A program made the position numbers and the translations under genes. A DNA stretch of 64,000 bases from Phaeovulum molybdatiresistens (GTDB lineage Bacteria; Pseudomonadota; Alphaproteobacteria; Rhodobacterales; Rhodobacteraceae): NCBI RefSeq assembly GCF_023544865.1, contig NZ_JAMJFX010000001.1:62001-126000 (forward strand), in the 5' to 3' direction. Below the pieces are notes generated by a model. That model had not been told where the DNA came from. It saw only the letters and a program-made list of their open reading frames with translations, and did not search any database. Below, in pieces: positions 44,992 through 53,189 of the stretch (the first letter of the stretch is position 1; the number at the start of each line of letters is the position of its first letter).

Positions 44992-45741
44992 TCAGACCAG
45001 GAAGCCACCGTCGCTGTCATCGCCCGCCTCTTCCATCAGGCGGTCCATGTCGGGCACGGTCACGTGGCGCTTGCCTTCCAGTTCAATCACCCCGTCACGC
45101 TTCAGCGCCGACATCTGCCGGCTGACGGTTTCCAGCGTCAGGCCCAGGTAATCGGCCATCGCCTCACGCGTCAGCGGCAGGTCGAAGGTCATCCGCCCAT
45201 GCGCCGCGCGCATCTGCACCGCCGCATCGCGCCGCGCGATGATCGACAGCAGCGAGGCGATCTTTTCCCGCGCCGTCTTGCGGCCCAGCAGCAGCATCCA
45301 TTCCCGCGCCGCATCCAGTTCGTCCAGCGTCATTTCAAGCAGCCGCTGGGCGATATGCGGGGTGCGGCCCATCATGTCCTCAAAGGGCTTCTTGCGGAAG
45401 CAGCACATCATCAGATCGGTGGTCGCCGTCACGTTATAGGCCGCGCATTCACGCCCCGGCCGGCCCACGAAATCGGATGGCAGCAACAGGCCCACCATCT
45501 GCGTGCGCCCGTCTTCCATCGTCTGGGTCAGCGTGGCGATGCCCGACACGACCGAGGCCACGAAATCCATCTTGTCGCCCGACCAGACAACGGTCTGGCC
45601 GGCCTCGAAGCTGCGGTAATACTTGATCTCTTCCAGCTGTTCGAGTTCATCACTTTCGCATCGCGCACAGACGGCACGATGGCGTATGGGACAGTCCCCG
45701 CAGCGAAGCGAGACCGGGTGGACATCGTCAGGGGCCATCAT
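44992..45741 (-). CDS. fnrL: oxygen-sensing FNR-type regulator FnrL
   Basis: 249 aa from the ATG at 45741 (second ATG at 45738). A TTG further up is inside the FNR box and rejected. N-terminal cysteines C14, C17, C25 and C28 plus the internal Cys in GRECAAYNV supply the 4Fe-4S ligands. A cNMP-like beta roll follows, and the recognition helix LGLTLETVSRQMSALKRDGV has the E-x-x-S-R residues that read TTGAT half-sites. Active without oxygen as a dimer; controls cco, hem and photosynthesis genes in relatives. Confidence 0.95.
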   Translation of the reverse strand: MMAPDDVHPVSLRCGDCPIRHRAVCARCESDELEQLEEIKYYRSFEAGQTVVWSGDKMDFVASVVSGIATLTQTMEDGRTQMVGLLLPSDFVGRPGRECAAYNVTATTDLMMCCFRKKPFEDMMGRTPHIAQRLLEMTLDELDAAREWMLLLGRKTAREKIASLLSIIARRDAAVQMRAAHGRMTFDLPLTREAMADYLGLTLETVSRQMSALKRDGVIELEGKRHVTVPDMDRLMEEAGDDSDGGFLV

Positions 45742-45748
45742 GGCTTTC

Positions 45749-45762
45749 TTGATTTGTGTCAA
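45749..45762. promoter_or_regulatory. FNR (FnrL) box shared by fnrL and hemN
   Basis: TTGAT-TTGT-GTCAA. Centre 45755.5. It is only 7 nt upstream of the fnrL start, fitting autorepression. For hemN, activation at -41.5 gives a start site at about 45797, with TATTAA at 45782-45787 as -10. Confidence 0.85.
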
Positions 45763-45797
45763 TTTCTGTTGCGCGTAGTTCTATTAAGAATACCCGC

Positions 45798-47153
45798 ATG
45801 GAACAGGAATCGCAACTCACCCGGCTCGGTCTTTTCGACGCACGGGTGCCCCGCTACACCAGCTACCCCACCGCGCCGCATTTCTCGGCCGATGTGGGGT
45901 CAGCGCAGTTTGAAGACTGGATCGCGGCGATCCCCGCCGGATCCTCGATCTCGCTTTACATGCATGTGCCGTTCTGTCGGCGGCTGTGCTGGTTCTGCGC
46001 CTGCCGCACGCAGGGCACGCAAAGCGACGATCCCGTCCGCGCCTATGCCGAGGTGCTGCTGGCGGAACTGAAGATGCTGAAGGATCGCCTGGCCCCCGGG
46101 GTCACGCTGTCGCGCCTGCACTGGGGCGGGGGCACGCCGACCTTGATGCCCGCCGACATGATGCGCCGCGTCGCGGATGCGGTGTTCGAGGCGGTGCCGA
46201 TGGGCGAAGGCGCGGAATTCTCCGTCGAGATCGACCCCAATGAAATCGACGATGCGCGCATGGATGCGCTGGCCGCGGCGGGGATGAACCGCGCCTCGAT
46301 CGGGGTGCAGGATTTCGATCCCCAGATCCAGCAGGTGATCGGCCGCGACCAAAGCTATGAGGTGACGCGCCGCGCGGTTGACATGATCCGCGACCGCGGC
46401 GTGCAAAGCCTGAATGCCGACATCCTTTATGGCCTGCCGCACCAGACCAACACCAAGATCGCGCAAAGCGTGCAGAAGTTGCTGTCGCTGTCGCCCGACC
46501 GGGTGGCGCTTTATGGCTATGCCCATGTGCCGTGGATGGCGCGCCGGCAGACGATGATCCCGTCCGACCACCTGCCCACGCCGCAGGAACGCCTGGCCCT
46601 GTTTGAAACCGCGCGACAGCTGTTCGTGGCCGATGGCTATGACGAAATCGGCATCGACCATTTCGCCCTGCCCACGGACGGGCTGGCCAAGGCGCAGAAG
46701 GCGGGCCTGCTGCGGCGCAACTTCCAGGGCTACACCGACGACCTGGCGCCGGTTCTGGTGGGGATGGGGGCTTCGTCGATCTCGCGCTTCCCGCAAGGCT
46801 TTGCGCAGAACGCCTCGGCCACCTCGGCCCATATCAAGGCGATCCGCGAGGGGCGGTTTTCCACCGCCCGCGGGCACGCCTTCAGCGATGAAGACAAGCT
46901 GCGGTCGCGCATGATCGAGGCGCTGATGTGCGATTTCCGCATCGACGCGGCCGAACTGATGCGCGACTACGGTGTGCCGCGCGCCCGGCTGGAAACGATG
47001 TTCGCCGATTGCGCCGCCAAGTTCGAGGATATGGTCGAGGTCACGCCCACCGGCCTGTTCATCCCCGAAAAGGGCCGCCCCCTGACGCGGATGATCGCGC
47101 GCAGCTTTGACGCCTATGACCTGTCAAAGGCTGGCCATTCCTCGGCGATCTGA
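45798..47153 (+). CDS. hemN: oxygen-independent coproporphyrinogen III dehydrogenase
   Basis: 451 aa. Radical SAM cluster C60-x3-C64-x2-C67 in PFCRRLCWFCACRT, SAM-binding HWGGGTPT, and the HemN-specific RYTSYPTAPHF and QRRNFQGYT-like block (LRRNFQGYTDDLAPVLVGMG). It oxidatively decarboxylates coproporphyrinogen III without O2. Start 45798 matches the family N-terminus (MEQESQLTRLGLFDARVPRY). Divergent from fnrL with a shared FNR box. The predicted transcript start is within a few bases of the ATG. Confidence 0.95.
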   Translation: MEQESQLTRLGLFDARVPRYTSYPTAPHFSADVGSAQFEDWIAAIPAGSSISLYMHVPFCRRLCWFCACRTQGTQSDDPVRAYAEVLLAELKMLKDRLAPGVTLSRLHWGGGTPTLMPADMMRRVADAVFEAVPMGEGAEFSVEIDPNEIDDARMDALAAAGMNRASIGVQDFDPQIQQVIGRDQSYEVTRRAVDMIRDRGVQSLNADILYGLPHQTNTKIAQSVQKLLSLSPDRVALYGYAHVPWMARRQTMIPSDHLPTPQERLALFETARQLFVADGYDEIGIDHFALPTDGLAKAQKAGLLRRNFQGYTDDLAPVLVGMGASSISRFPQGFAQNASATSAHIKAIREGRFSTARGHAFSDEDKLRSRMIEALMCDFRIDAAELMRDYGVPRARLETMFADCAAKFEDMVEVTPTGLFIPEKGRPLTRMIARSFDAYDLSKAGHSSAI

Positions 47154-47174
47154 CCGGAACCGCAAAATGGGAAA

Positions 47175-47193
47175 GGGGCGCCAGTGGCGCCCC
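47175..47193. terminator. terminator between hemN and the dapA-like gene
   Basis: GGGGCGCC-AGT-GGCGCCCC perfect 8-bp stem between convergent genes, preceded by AAA on the plus strand and followed by TGACC. Confidence 0.55.
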
Positions 47194-47199
47194 TGACCG

Positions 47200-48093
47200 T
47201 TACAGAAGGCCCGCGTTGGCCATGGCCGCGCGCAGATGCGCATCGCCCGCCGGCGACAGCGGCACCAGCGGCAGGCGCACCGTGTCGGACATGACGCCCG
47301 ACAGCGCCAGCGCGCGTTTCACCGGGCTGGGGCTGCTTTCCACGAACATCGCGGCGGCCAGCGGCGACAGGCGTTCGTGTAGCGCCAGCGCATCCTCGCG
47401 CCGCCCCTCGGCCCAGGCGGTGTAAAGCGCCACAACCTCGGCGGGCAGATAGTTCGACAGGACCGAGGTCAGCCCCCGCGCCCCCAGCGCAAAGAACGGC
47501 AGCGCCAACCCGTCATCACCGCAATGCACCACGAAATCCGGCCCACAGGCCGCGCGCAGCGCGGTCACGCGGGCGGCATCGCCCCCGGCTTCCTTGATCG
47601 CGACAATGTTGCGATGCGCGCGCGCCAATGCCCCGGCGGTTTCCGGCGCGATCGCCACCCCGGTGCGCCCCGGAACGGAATACAGCATCACATCAACCGG
47701 CGCGGCCTCGGCAACGGCCGAAAAATGCGCGATCAGGCCTTCTTGCGTGGGCTTGTTGTAATAGGGCGTGATCAGCAACACCCCATGTGCCCCCGCATCC
47801 GCCGCGCGGCGGGTGGCGGCCACGCTCTTCTTCGTAACATTGCTGCCGGTGCCGGCCAGCACATAGGCGGCATTGCCCGCGCGCTTGACGGTATGGGCGA
47901 TGACGGCCAGCGCCTCTTCTTCATCCAGGGTGGCGGCCTCGCCGGTGGTGCCGACGGGCACAAGCCCCGCGATCCCGGCCTCCAGCTGGCGGTCGATCAG
48001 GCGGTCATAGGCGTCCCAGTCGATGCTGCCCGCATCGGTGAAGGGGGTGACAAGGGCGGTGAAAACGCCGTTGAAACGGGTCAGATCGGTCAT
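47200..48093 (-). CDS. dapA: DapA-family aldolase (4-hydroxy-tetrahydrodipicolinate synthase type)
   Basis: 297 aa. DHDPS/NAL barrel with Schiff-base Lys167 (IVAIKEAGG), Tyr138 and Arg143 in MLYSVPGRTG, the GTTGE loop (Thr49/Thr50) and Tyr112 in TPYYNKPTQEG. All DapA catalytic and carboxylate-binding residues are kept, so pyruvate chemistry is expected. It is the last gene of a six-gene operon starting with an FAD amino-acid dehydrogenase, which is not the setting of lysine biosynthesis. It may run as a retro-aldolase in catabolism; housekeeping DapA cannot be excluded. Confidence 0.82.
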   Translation of the reverse strand: MTDLTRFNGVFTALVTPFTDAGSIDWDAYDRLIDRQLEAGIAGLVPVGTTGEAATLDEEEALAVIAHTVKRAGNAAYVLAGTGSNVTKKSVAATRRAADAGAHGVLLITPYYNKPTQEGLIAHFSAVAEAAPVDVMLYSVPGRTGVAIAPETAGALARAHRNIVAIKEAGGDAARVTALRAACGPDFVVHCGDDGLALPFFALGARGLTSVLSNYLPAEVVALYTAWAEGRREDALALHERLSPLAAAMFVESSPSPVKRALALSGVMSDTVRLPLVPLSPAGDAHLRAAMANAGLL

Positions 48094-48104
48094 CGCAGGT
48101 CCTT

Positions 48105-48767
48105 TCAGGAAATGTCGGCGGGCGCATAGGCCCCGTTGGGCTGGCCCACCAGCCAGCGTGCGGCCGCCAGCGCGCCCGCGGCATAGGCGGCGCGGCTGGC
48201 AACTGTGAGGGTCAGGGAAATCTCGGCCACGCCCAGATCGAAGCGCAGCTTGTTGATGCCGGGCGTGTCACCGATGCGGTGGATTTCGGTGCCCACCGCG
48301 CGGCCATCGGCGGACAGATCGGCCACAAGCCCCTGCGTCGTGCCCGAGGCCGCAGGCTTTTTCTGCGCGTTATAGGTCTCGGCCACGGTCAGGCCCGCGC
48401 CGGGCAAGGCGGCGGCCAGCATCAGGCCGGCGCGGCGAAAAGCCTCAAACCCCAGCGTGAAATTCGCGCCGATCAGGATCGGTCGGCGCGCGCCTTCGGC
48501 CCGCAGGCGCGCGGCCTGATCGGGGGAAAATCCGGTCGTGCCGATCACCAGCGGCAGGGCATTGCCCGCCAGCCGGTCCAGCAGGTCCATCACCGCGGCG
48601 GGCGTGGAAAAATCGACCAGCACATCGGCATCGAACCCCGCCGCGGCCAGCGCCGCGCCGTCGCGCCCCGAAATCGCCTCGGCCAGGGTCAGATCGGCGG
48701 CGGCGCCGATCTGGGCCACGACCTCGCGCCCGACCTTGCCGCCCGCCCCCAGAACCGCGACCCGCAT
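48105..48767 (-). CDS. short DapB-like reductase with altered catalytic motif
   Basis: 220 aa, about 50 shorter than typical DapB. NAD(P)-binding VLGAGGKVGREV, VDFSTP, VIGTTGFS and ANFTLG match DapB. The catalytic block, normally E-x-H-H-x-x-K-x-D-A-P-S-G-T, reads ETYNAQKKPAASGTT (130-144): both His are replaced (Tyr132, Asn133), Lys136 and the SGT phosphate/carboxylate loop stay. It probably acts on a different imine or in the oxidative direction. Start overlaps the aldehyde dehydrogenase stop by 1 nt. Confidence 0.8.
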   Translation of the reverse strand: MRVAVLGAGGKVGREVVAQIGAAADLTLAEAISGRDGAALAAAGFDADVLVDFSTPAAVMDLLDRLAGNALPLVIGTTGFSPDQAARLRAEGARRPILIGANFTLGFEAFRRAGLMLAAALPGAGLTVAETYNAQKKPAASGTTQGLVADLSADGRAVGTEIHRIGDTPGINKLRFDLGVAEISLTLTVASRAAYAAGALAAARWLVGQPNGAYAPADIS

Positions 48768-50164
48768 CAGTCGATCACCACGCGGGGTTCGGACATTTCG
48801 CGCATGGCGATGCGCACGCCCTCACGCCCAAGGCCGGACTGCTTGATCCCGCCGAAGGGCACATGTTCGGCGCGGAAATCGGGGCCTTCATTGACCATGA
48901 TCCCGCCGACCTGAAGCCCCCGCGTCAGCTTGCGGATCGCGGCGTGGTCGTTACTGAAGATCCCGGCCTGAAGGCCATAGTCGGACCCGTTCACCTCGGC
49001 CATGGCCGCGTCCAGATCGACGAAGGGGCGCAGCGCCAGCACCGGGCCAAAGGTTTCTTCGGCCACCAGCTTCATTTCGGGCGTCACATCGGCCACCACG
49101 GTCGGCGCGATCAGGTTGCCCTCACGCGTGCCGCCCGCCAGCAGCCGCGCGCCCATCGACTGCGCCGCCGTCAAGCGGGCCATGATCTCGTCCGCCGCAG
49201 CGGCGTCGATCACCGGGCCCATCTGGGTCGCGCCATCCGCCGGATCGCCAAAGCGATGCGCGGCCACGCCTTCCAGCAACACCTGGGTAAAGGCGTCGGC
49301 AACATCCTGATGGACATAAAGCTTTTTCACCGCGGCACAGCTTTGCCCGGCGATTTCATAGCGGTGGCCAATGGCCGTGGCGGCGGCGGCGGCCAGATCG
49401 GCATCGGGCAGCACGAACAGCGGATCGTTGCCGCCCAGTTCCATCAGGCAACGCACAAGCCCGCTTTCGCGCTTCAGCGCCAGCCCCGCCTGCGGCCCGC
49501 CGGTGAAGGACAAAAGGTCGATCGGCGCGCGCGCCAGCGCCAGCGCCGCCTGCGCCCCGCCGTGGACGATCTGCACCAGATCGGTGGGAAAGCCCGCCTC
49601 AACCGTCAGCCGCACCAGATGATCGGCGGCCAGCGGCGCCTTGGGCGAGGGTTTGACCACCACCGCATTGCCCGCGCCGATCGCGGGGCCAAGCTTGTGG
49701 CACAGCAGGTTGACCGGATAATTGAAGGGCGTGATCGCCGCCACCACGCCGGTCGGCGCCAAGCTGACCACCGCCTGCCGGTCCACCCCGCCCGCGACGA
49801 TGGCGCAATGCATCACCTCGCCATCGAGGAAGGTCGCGGCATCGCCCGACAGGCGCAGGGTGTTCTGCGCGCGGCGGATTTCGTTGCGCGCCTCGGTGAT
49901 GGTCTTGCCCATCTCGGCGCAGACGGTCTGCGCCAGGGTCTCGGCATCGCGGGCGACCAGATCGGCCAGCCGGTTCAGCAGATCGCGCCGCTGATGCGGG
50001 GTCGAGGCGCGGAACCCCGCCGCCGCGACCTTGGCGCGGGTGACGGTGGCGCGGATCTCGGGTTCGGTGGTTTCGGGCAGTTCACCCACCACGGCGCCGG
50101 AAAACGGGTTGCGGATGGTGAAGCATTCGGCATTGGCGGTGCGCAGCGGCGCGGCAAGGGTCAT
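48767..50164 (-). CDS. aldehyde dehydrogenase (semialdehyde dehydrogenase-like)
   Basis: 465 aa from the ATG at 50164, GGAGAG upstream. Catalytic Asn148 (TPFNYPVNL), Glu242 (MELGGNDP) and Cys276 (AGQSCAAVKK) are present, with PFGGIKQSGLGREG at the C-terminus. Sequence style is close to lactaldehyde, GapN and phosphonoacetaldehyde dehydrogenases. Overlap with the flavoprotein gene (ATGA) and with the dapB-like gene means one transcript. Expected to oxidise a semialdehyde made by the DapA-like enzyme. Confidence 0.9.
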   Translation of the reverse strand: MTLAAPLRTANAECFTIRNPFSGAVVGELPETTEPEIRATVTRAKVAAAGFRASTPHQRRDLLNRLADLVARDAETLAQTVCAEMGKTITEARNEIRRAQNTLRLSGDAATFLDGEVMHCAIVAGGVDRQAVVSLAPTGVVAAITPFNYPVNLLCHKLGPAIGAGNAVVVKPSPKAPLAADHLVRLTVEAGFPTDLVQIVHGGAQAALALARAPIDLLSFTGGPQAGLALKRESGLVRCLMELGGNDPLFVLPDADLAAAAATAIGHRYEIAGQSCAAVKKLYVHQDVADAFTQVLLEGVAAHRFGDPADGATQMGPVIDAAAADEIMARLTAAQSMGARLLAGGTREGNLIAPTVVADVTPEMKLVAEETFGPVLALRPFVDLDAAMAEVNGSDYGLQAGIFSNDHAAIRKLTRGLQVGGIMVNEGPDFRAEHVPFGGIKQSGLGREGVRIAMREMSEPRVVID

Positions 50165-51444
50165 CGGGTCTCTCCTTCGGTCTCGTCGGTGGCGGCCAGC
50201 AAATCGGCCACGGCAATGGGTCGGGCGGGCCAACGGGGCGCGCCGATCCCGGGGGTGGGTGTGTCGGGGCCCGGATTGTCAGCCGCAGCCAGTCGCGCGA
50301 CCCAATCGCCGCAGAACCGGCCCTGACAGGGCCCCATCGCAAAGCGGCCATCCAGCCGCAGTTGCCGCGCGCGGGGGCTTGGCCCCAAAGCGCGCAGGTC
50401 GTTCACTGTGCGCGCCTCGCAGCGGCAGATCACGGTGTCGCCCGGCAGATCGGCCAACCGCGCCGCGCCGTCATGGGCGTAAAGCTGCGCCAGCAGGGCC
50501 TGCGCCGCGCGCTGGCGGGCAAGTTCGGCATCGGGCGCGGGTTCGGGCCGGCCCAGCAGGCGGGCGGCCAGCGCCGCACCCCCGGCCCGGCCATCGGCCA
50601 GCGCGGCGCGGGCGCCCAGCGCCTCGCGGCAATCGCCAAGGCGAACCACGGGCAGGGTTGCGCAATCGGGCAGGCCGATGTCATTGGAACGTATGCCGTC
50701 ATGCAGCGCGATGTGATCGGCAGTGAGGCGCCGTCCACCCGTCGCCTCGGCCACCAGCGCGCCACCCTCGGCCCGGATCGCGGTCAGATGGGTGCCGGTC
50801 AGAATGGGCACCCGCGCCAGCCGCAGACGGGTAAGATAGGTCGCTGCCTCGGCCCAATAGCTGCGCGGCAGGCGCAGTGCGGCGAGCGGCCGGGCAAAGG
50901 GCCGACCGGCCTCCAGGATCGCCAGCGGCGGGCGGCCCAATTTCACCAGTTCCGCCCCCAGCGCCAGCAACAGCGGGCCAGACCCTGCCAGCAGCACCCG
51001 CCCCGCAGGCGCCTCGGCCAGGGTTTTCAGCCGCGTCTGCAGGCTGCCTGCGGTTTCCACCCCCGGCAGGGTCCAGCCCGGCCGCGGCTGCACGCTTTCG
51101 CGCGCGCCCAGCGCCAGCGCCAGCGCGCGGGGCCGGATCAGCCGGTTCATCGCGCCGGTCAACAGCACGGCGCCGGTATGATCCACCCCGCCAAAGCGCG
51201 TGCCCAGCGCCAGCGTGATCCGCCCGCCCTGCGCGGCAACGCCCGCCATCACCCCCGCCCAGCGACGCTTCTGCGCGCCCGAGGCGATGCTGCGCACGCC
51301 CGGCAGCGGCTGGCGGTGGATCGCACCGCCCACCGCCTGCGCCTGATCGACGACCAGCACGGGCAGGCCCGCGCGGGCCAGTTCGGTGGCCGCCGACAGG
51401 CCCGCAAGCCCCGCGCCGACGACAAGAACGGTGTCACGCATCAT
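50161..51444 (-). CDS. FAD oxidoreductase subunit with BFD-like 2Fe-2S domain (HcnB/LhpB/OoxA type)
   Basis: 427 aa. N-terminal Rossmann VVGAGLAGLSAA with VVDQ, a second nucleotide motif LLAGSGPLLLALG near 155, and a C-terminal bacterioferritin-associated-ferredoxin-like 2Fe-2S site: VICRCEARTV then GPCQGRFCG. This is the layout of the alpha subunit of hydrogen cyanide synthase, octopine/nopaline oxidases and D-hydroxyproline dehydrogenase. Ten-nt overlap with the small ferredoxin gene. Confidence 0.88.
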   Translation of the reverse strand: MMRDTVLVVGAGLAGLSAATELARAGLPVLVVDQAQAVGGAIHRQPLPGVRSIASGAQKRRWAGVMAGVAAQGGRITLALGTRFGGVDHTGAVLLTGAMNRLIRPRALALALGARESVQPRPGWTLPGVETAGSLQTRLKTLAEAPAGRVLLAGSGPLLLALGAELVKLGRPPLAILEAGRPFARPLAALRLPRSYWAEAATYLTRLRLARVPILTGTHLTAIRAEGGALVAEATGGRRLTADHIALHDGIRSNDIGLPDCATLPVVRLGDCREALGARAALADGRAGGAALAARLLGRPEPAPDAELARQRAAQALLAQLYAHDGAARLADLPGDTVICRCEARTVNDLRALGPSPRARQLRLDGRFAMGPCQGRFCGDWVARLAAADNPGPDTPTPGIGAPRWPARPIAVADLLAATDETEGETR

Positions 51445-51691
51445 CGCCTCCGATCTCGGGGGAAAGCCGCAGGCCGTCGCGCGCGGGCAACAGGCAGGCT
51501 TCGGTGATCCGGCCCTCGGCGCGGATCAGACAGCCCTGGCACAGGCCGATGCCGCAGAACACGGCGCGCGCCTGCCCGGTGGGGGCGGTGCCAAAGGCCG
51601 CGATGCCCGCCCGCATCAGGGCGCTGGCGACGGTTTCACCCACGCGGAAGGGCACGGGCTGGCCGGCCCAGAAGATCGTTCCGGTCGTCAT
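51434..51691 (-). CDS. small 2Fe-2S ferredoxin subunit (HcnA/gamma type)
   Basis: 85 aa. Plant-type ferredoxin cysteines C46, C51 and C54 with the fourth at C66 (AVFCGIGLCQGCL, EACLLPA). The size and position between the two flavin subunits match the gamma subunit of the three-part amino-acid dehydrogenases. Overlaps both neighbours. Confidence 0.9.
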   Translation of the reverse strand: MTTGTIFWAGQPVPFRVGETVASALMRAGIAAFGTAPTGQARAVFCGIGLCQGCLIRAEGRITEACLLPARDGLRLSPEIGGDDA

Positions 51692-52848
51692 GCCCGTGCC
51701 TCCTGCAGGGGGGCGCCAAAGCGCGCAGGCGTCAGCGCCGCCAGATCGGTGGCCAGCGCATCGGTGGGCGCAAGGCCCTGGACCATCCGCGCGACCTCTC
51801 GCCCGATAAGGGCGGACAGGCAGATGCCGTCGCCTTCAAAGCCGGTGGCAACGGTGATGCGCGGCGCGCCCGGCAGCGGCCCGACGATAGGCAGGCTGTC
51901 GGCCACGGCCGCGCGGATACCTGCAAAGGCCCGGATCACGCGGCGCTCGGCCAGCGCGGGGAAGGCATCGACCGCCCGGCGCATCAGCTGGCGCATCGTG
52001 GCGAAATCGACACGGGTAGGATCGGCGTGATCCTCGCGGCTGGATCCGATCAGGAACTGGCCGGTGGTCAGCGGGTCGATCACCACGGGCGGCAAGGGCA
52101 GAACGCCGGGGGCGTCGGTCTTGGCCACCAGATAGGCGGCGGCGGTCAGCGACCCGGGCAAAGTCCCCGCCGGGCCACGGTCGGTCACGAACAACTGGCC
52201 CGCGCGCGGCTGCACCGGCAGGGCGGGAAACAGCGCCGGCGTGGACACGCCCAGCGCCGCCACCAGATGGCCCGCGCGCAAGCGCCGGTCGCCCAGATCG
52301 ATCGTGACGCCCGCATCATCGGAGTCCAGCCCGCGGATGCGGGCGGGCCAGATCGGCGTGATTCCCGGCGCGGCCAGATAGGCGCGCACCGCCTTGTGGC
52401 CGGGCATGTGGCCTTCACCATCCAGCGTCACCAACCGTTCAACCGCGGCGCCCAGACCCGGCAGCGCGCCGGCACCGCCATCGCCCGTCACCCGCACCGG
52501 ACCCGCAATCTGCGCCAGCTTGTCGATCAGCGCATCCAGGGCCGCGATTTCCGCATCGCCCTGACCGAAAACATACGAGGGGCGGGCATGGAAGGCCCCG
52601 GCCAGAAGCCCCTGCCCCGCCAGATCGCGGGTATAAAGCAATGAGGCCGAGGCCAGCCGCGCCAGGGGCCCGGGCTTTTTCGAGGCCACCGACACCGCCC
52701 CATCCGACGCCCCCGAGGCCGCCGCCGCCGGGCCCACCGCATCGATCACCGCCACCCGCAAACCGGCCTGCGCCAGATGCCAGGCGACCGAGGCGCCGAC
52801 GATTCCGGCGCCGGCAATGGCCACGTCATGGTGAAGGGCTTGGGTCAA
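51688..52848 (-). CDS. DadA-like FAD-binding oxidoreductase, catalytic subunit (HcnC/OoxB type)
   Basis: 386 aa from the TTG at 52848, with GGAG 6 nt upstream and the Rossmann motif VAIAGAGIVGASVAWHLAQ then at the N-terminus; no ATG fits. The C-terminal VATGFEGDGICLSALIGREVARM is the FAD-closing motif of the DAO/DadA family (normally GHGxxG). It would oxidise a D-amino, imino or N-alkylated amino acid and pass electrons to the two Fe-S subunits. First gene of the six-gene operon. Confidence 0.85.
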   Translation of the reverse strand: MTQALHHDVAIAGAGIVGASVAWHLAQAGLRVAVIDAVGPAAAASGASDGAVSVASKKPGPLARLASASLLYTRDLAGQGLLAGAFHARPSYVFGQGDAEIAALDALIDKLAQIAGPVRVTGDGGAGALPGLGAAVERLVTLDGEGHMPGHKAVRAYLAAPGITPIWPARIRGLDSDDAGVTIDLGDRRLRAGHLVAALGVSTPALFPALPVQPRAGQLFVTDRGPAGTLPGSLTAAAYLVAKTDAPGVLPLPPVVIDPLTTGQFLIGSSREDHADPTRVDFATMRQLMRRAVDAFPALAERRVIRAFAGIRAAVADSLPIVGPLPGAPRITVATGFEGDGICLSALIGREVARMVQGLAPTDALATDLAALTPARFGAPLQEARA

Positions 52849-53189
52849 GGCGGGCTCCGCTTTGGGCTGTTGCGGGGAAAGGCGGGGTCGGGGCGGCGGG
52901 CCGGAACGCCCGTCATGGGGAAAGGCTAGCCCGCGCCCCAAGGCCGCGCGATGCAAATTTGCACCGCCAAGTTACAACAATTCTTGGAGGATTCTGCCGC
53001 ATCGCAGAAAGACCTGATAACACGCCCGTCATTCTACAATATATTTTATAGGATAAGGGGGCTTTCTTGTATTGATCGAAGGCCCGAAACACGGTGCTGT
53101 GTCAACGACGGCCCCGACAGAGGGTCGCACCAACTCTGGCCGTTACCTTTCAGACCAGCGCGGGGCACCGCGTCAACACGGAGGACATG
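52849..53189. promoter_or_regulatory. divergent promoter region of the amino-acid catabolic locus (341 bp)
   Basis: No gene seen. A perfect 12-bp palindrome TGCAAATTTGCA at 52952-52963 is a candidate LysR-type site, 104 nt before the oxidase start. A very AT-rich patch at 53031-53055 (TACAAT at 53035-53040, then ATATTTTATAGG) probably holds the promoter of the transporter operon. The region between the two is unremarkable. Confidence 0.45.

Noticed and set aside
45742..45762. Longer fnrL starting at a TTG at 45762
   Set aside because: The codon is part of the FNR box; two ATGs follow at 45741 and 45738.
45756..45797. Longer hemN starting at a GTG at 45756
   Set aside because: That codon is inside the FNR box, and family N-termini match the ATG at 45798.
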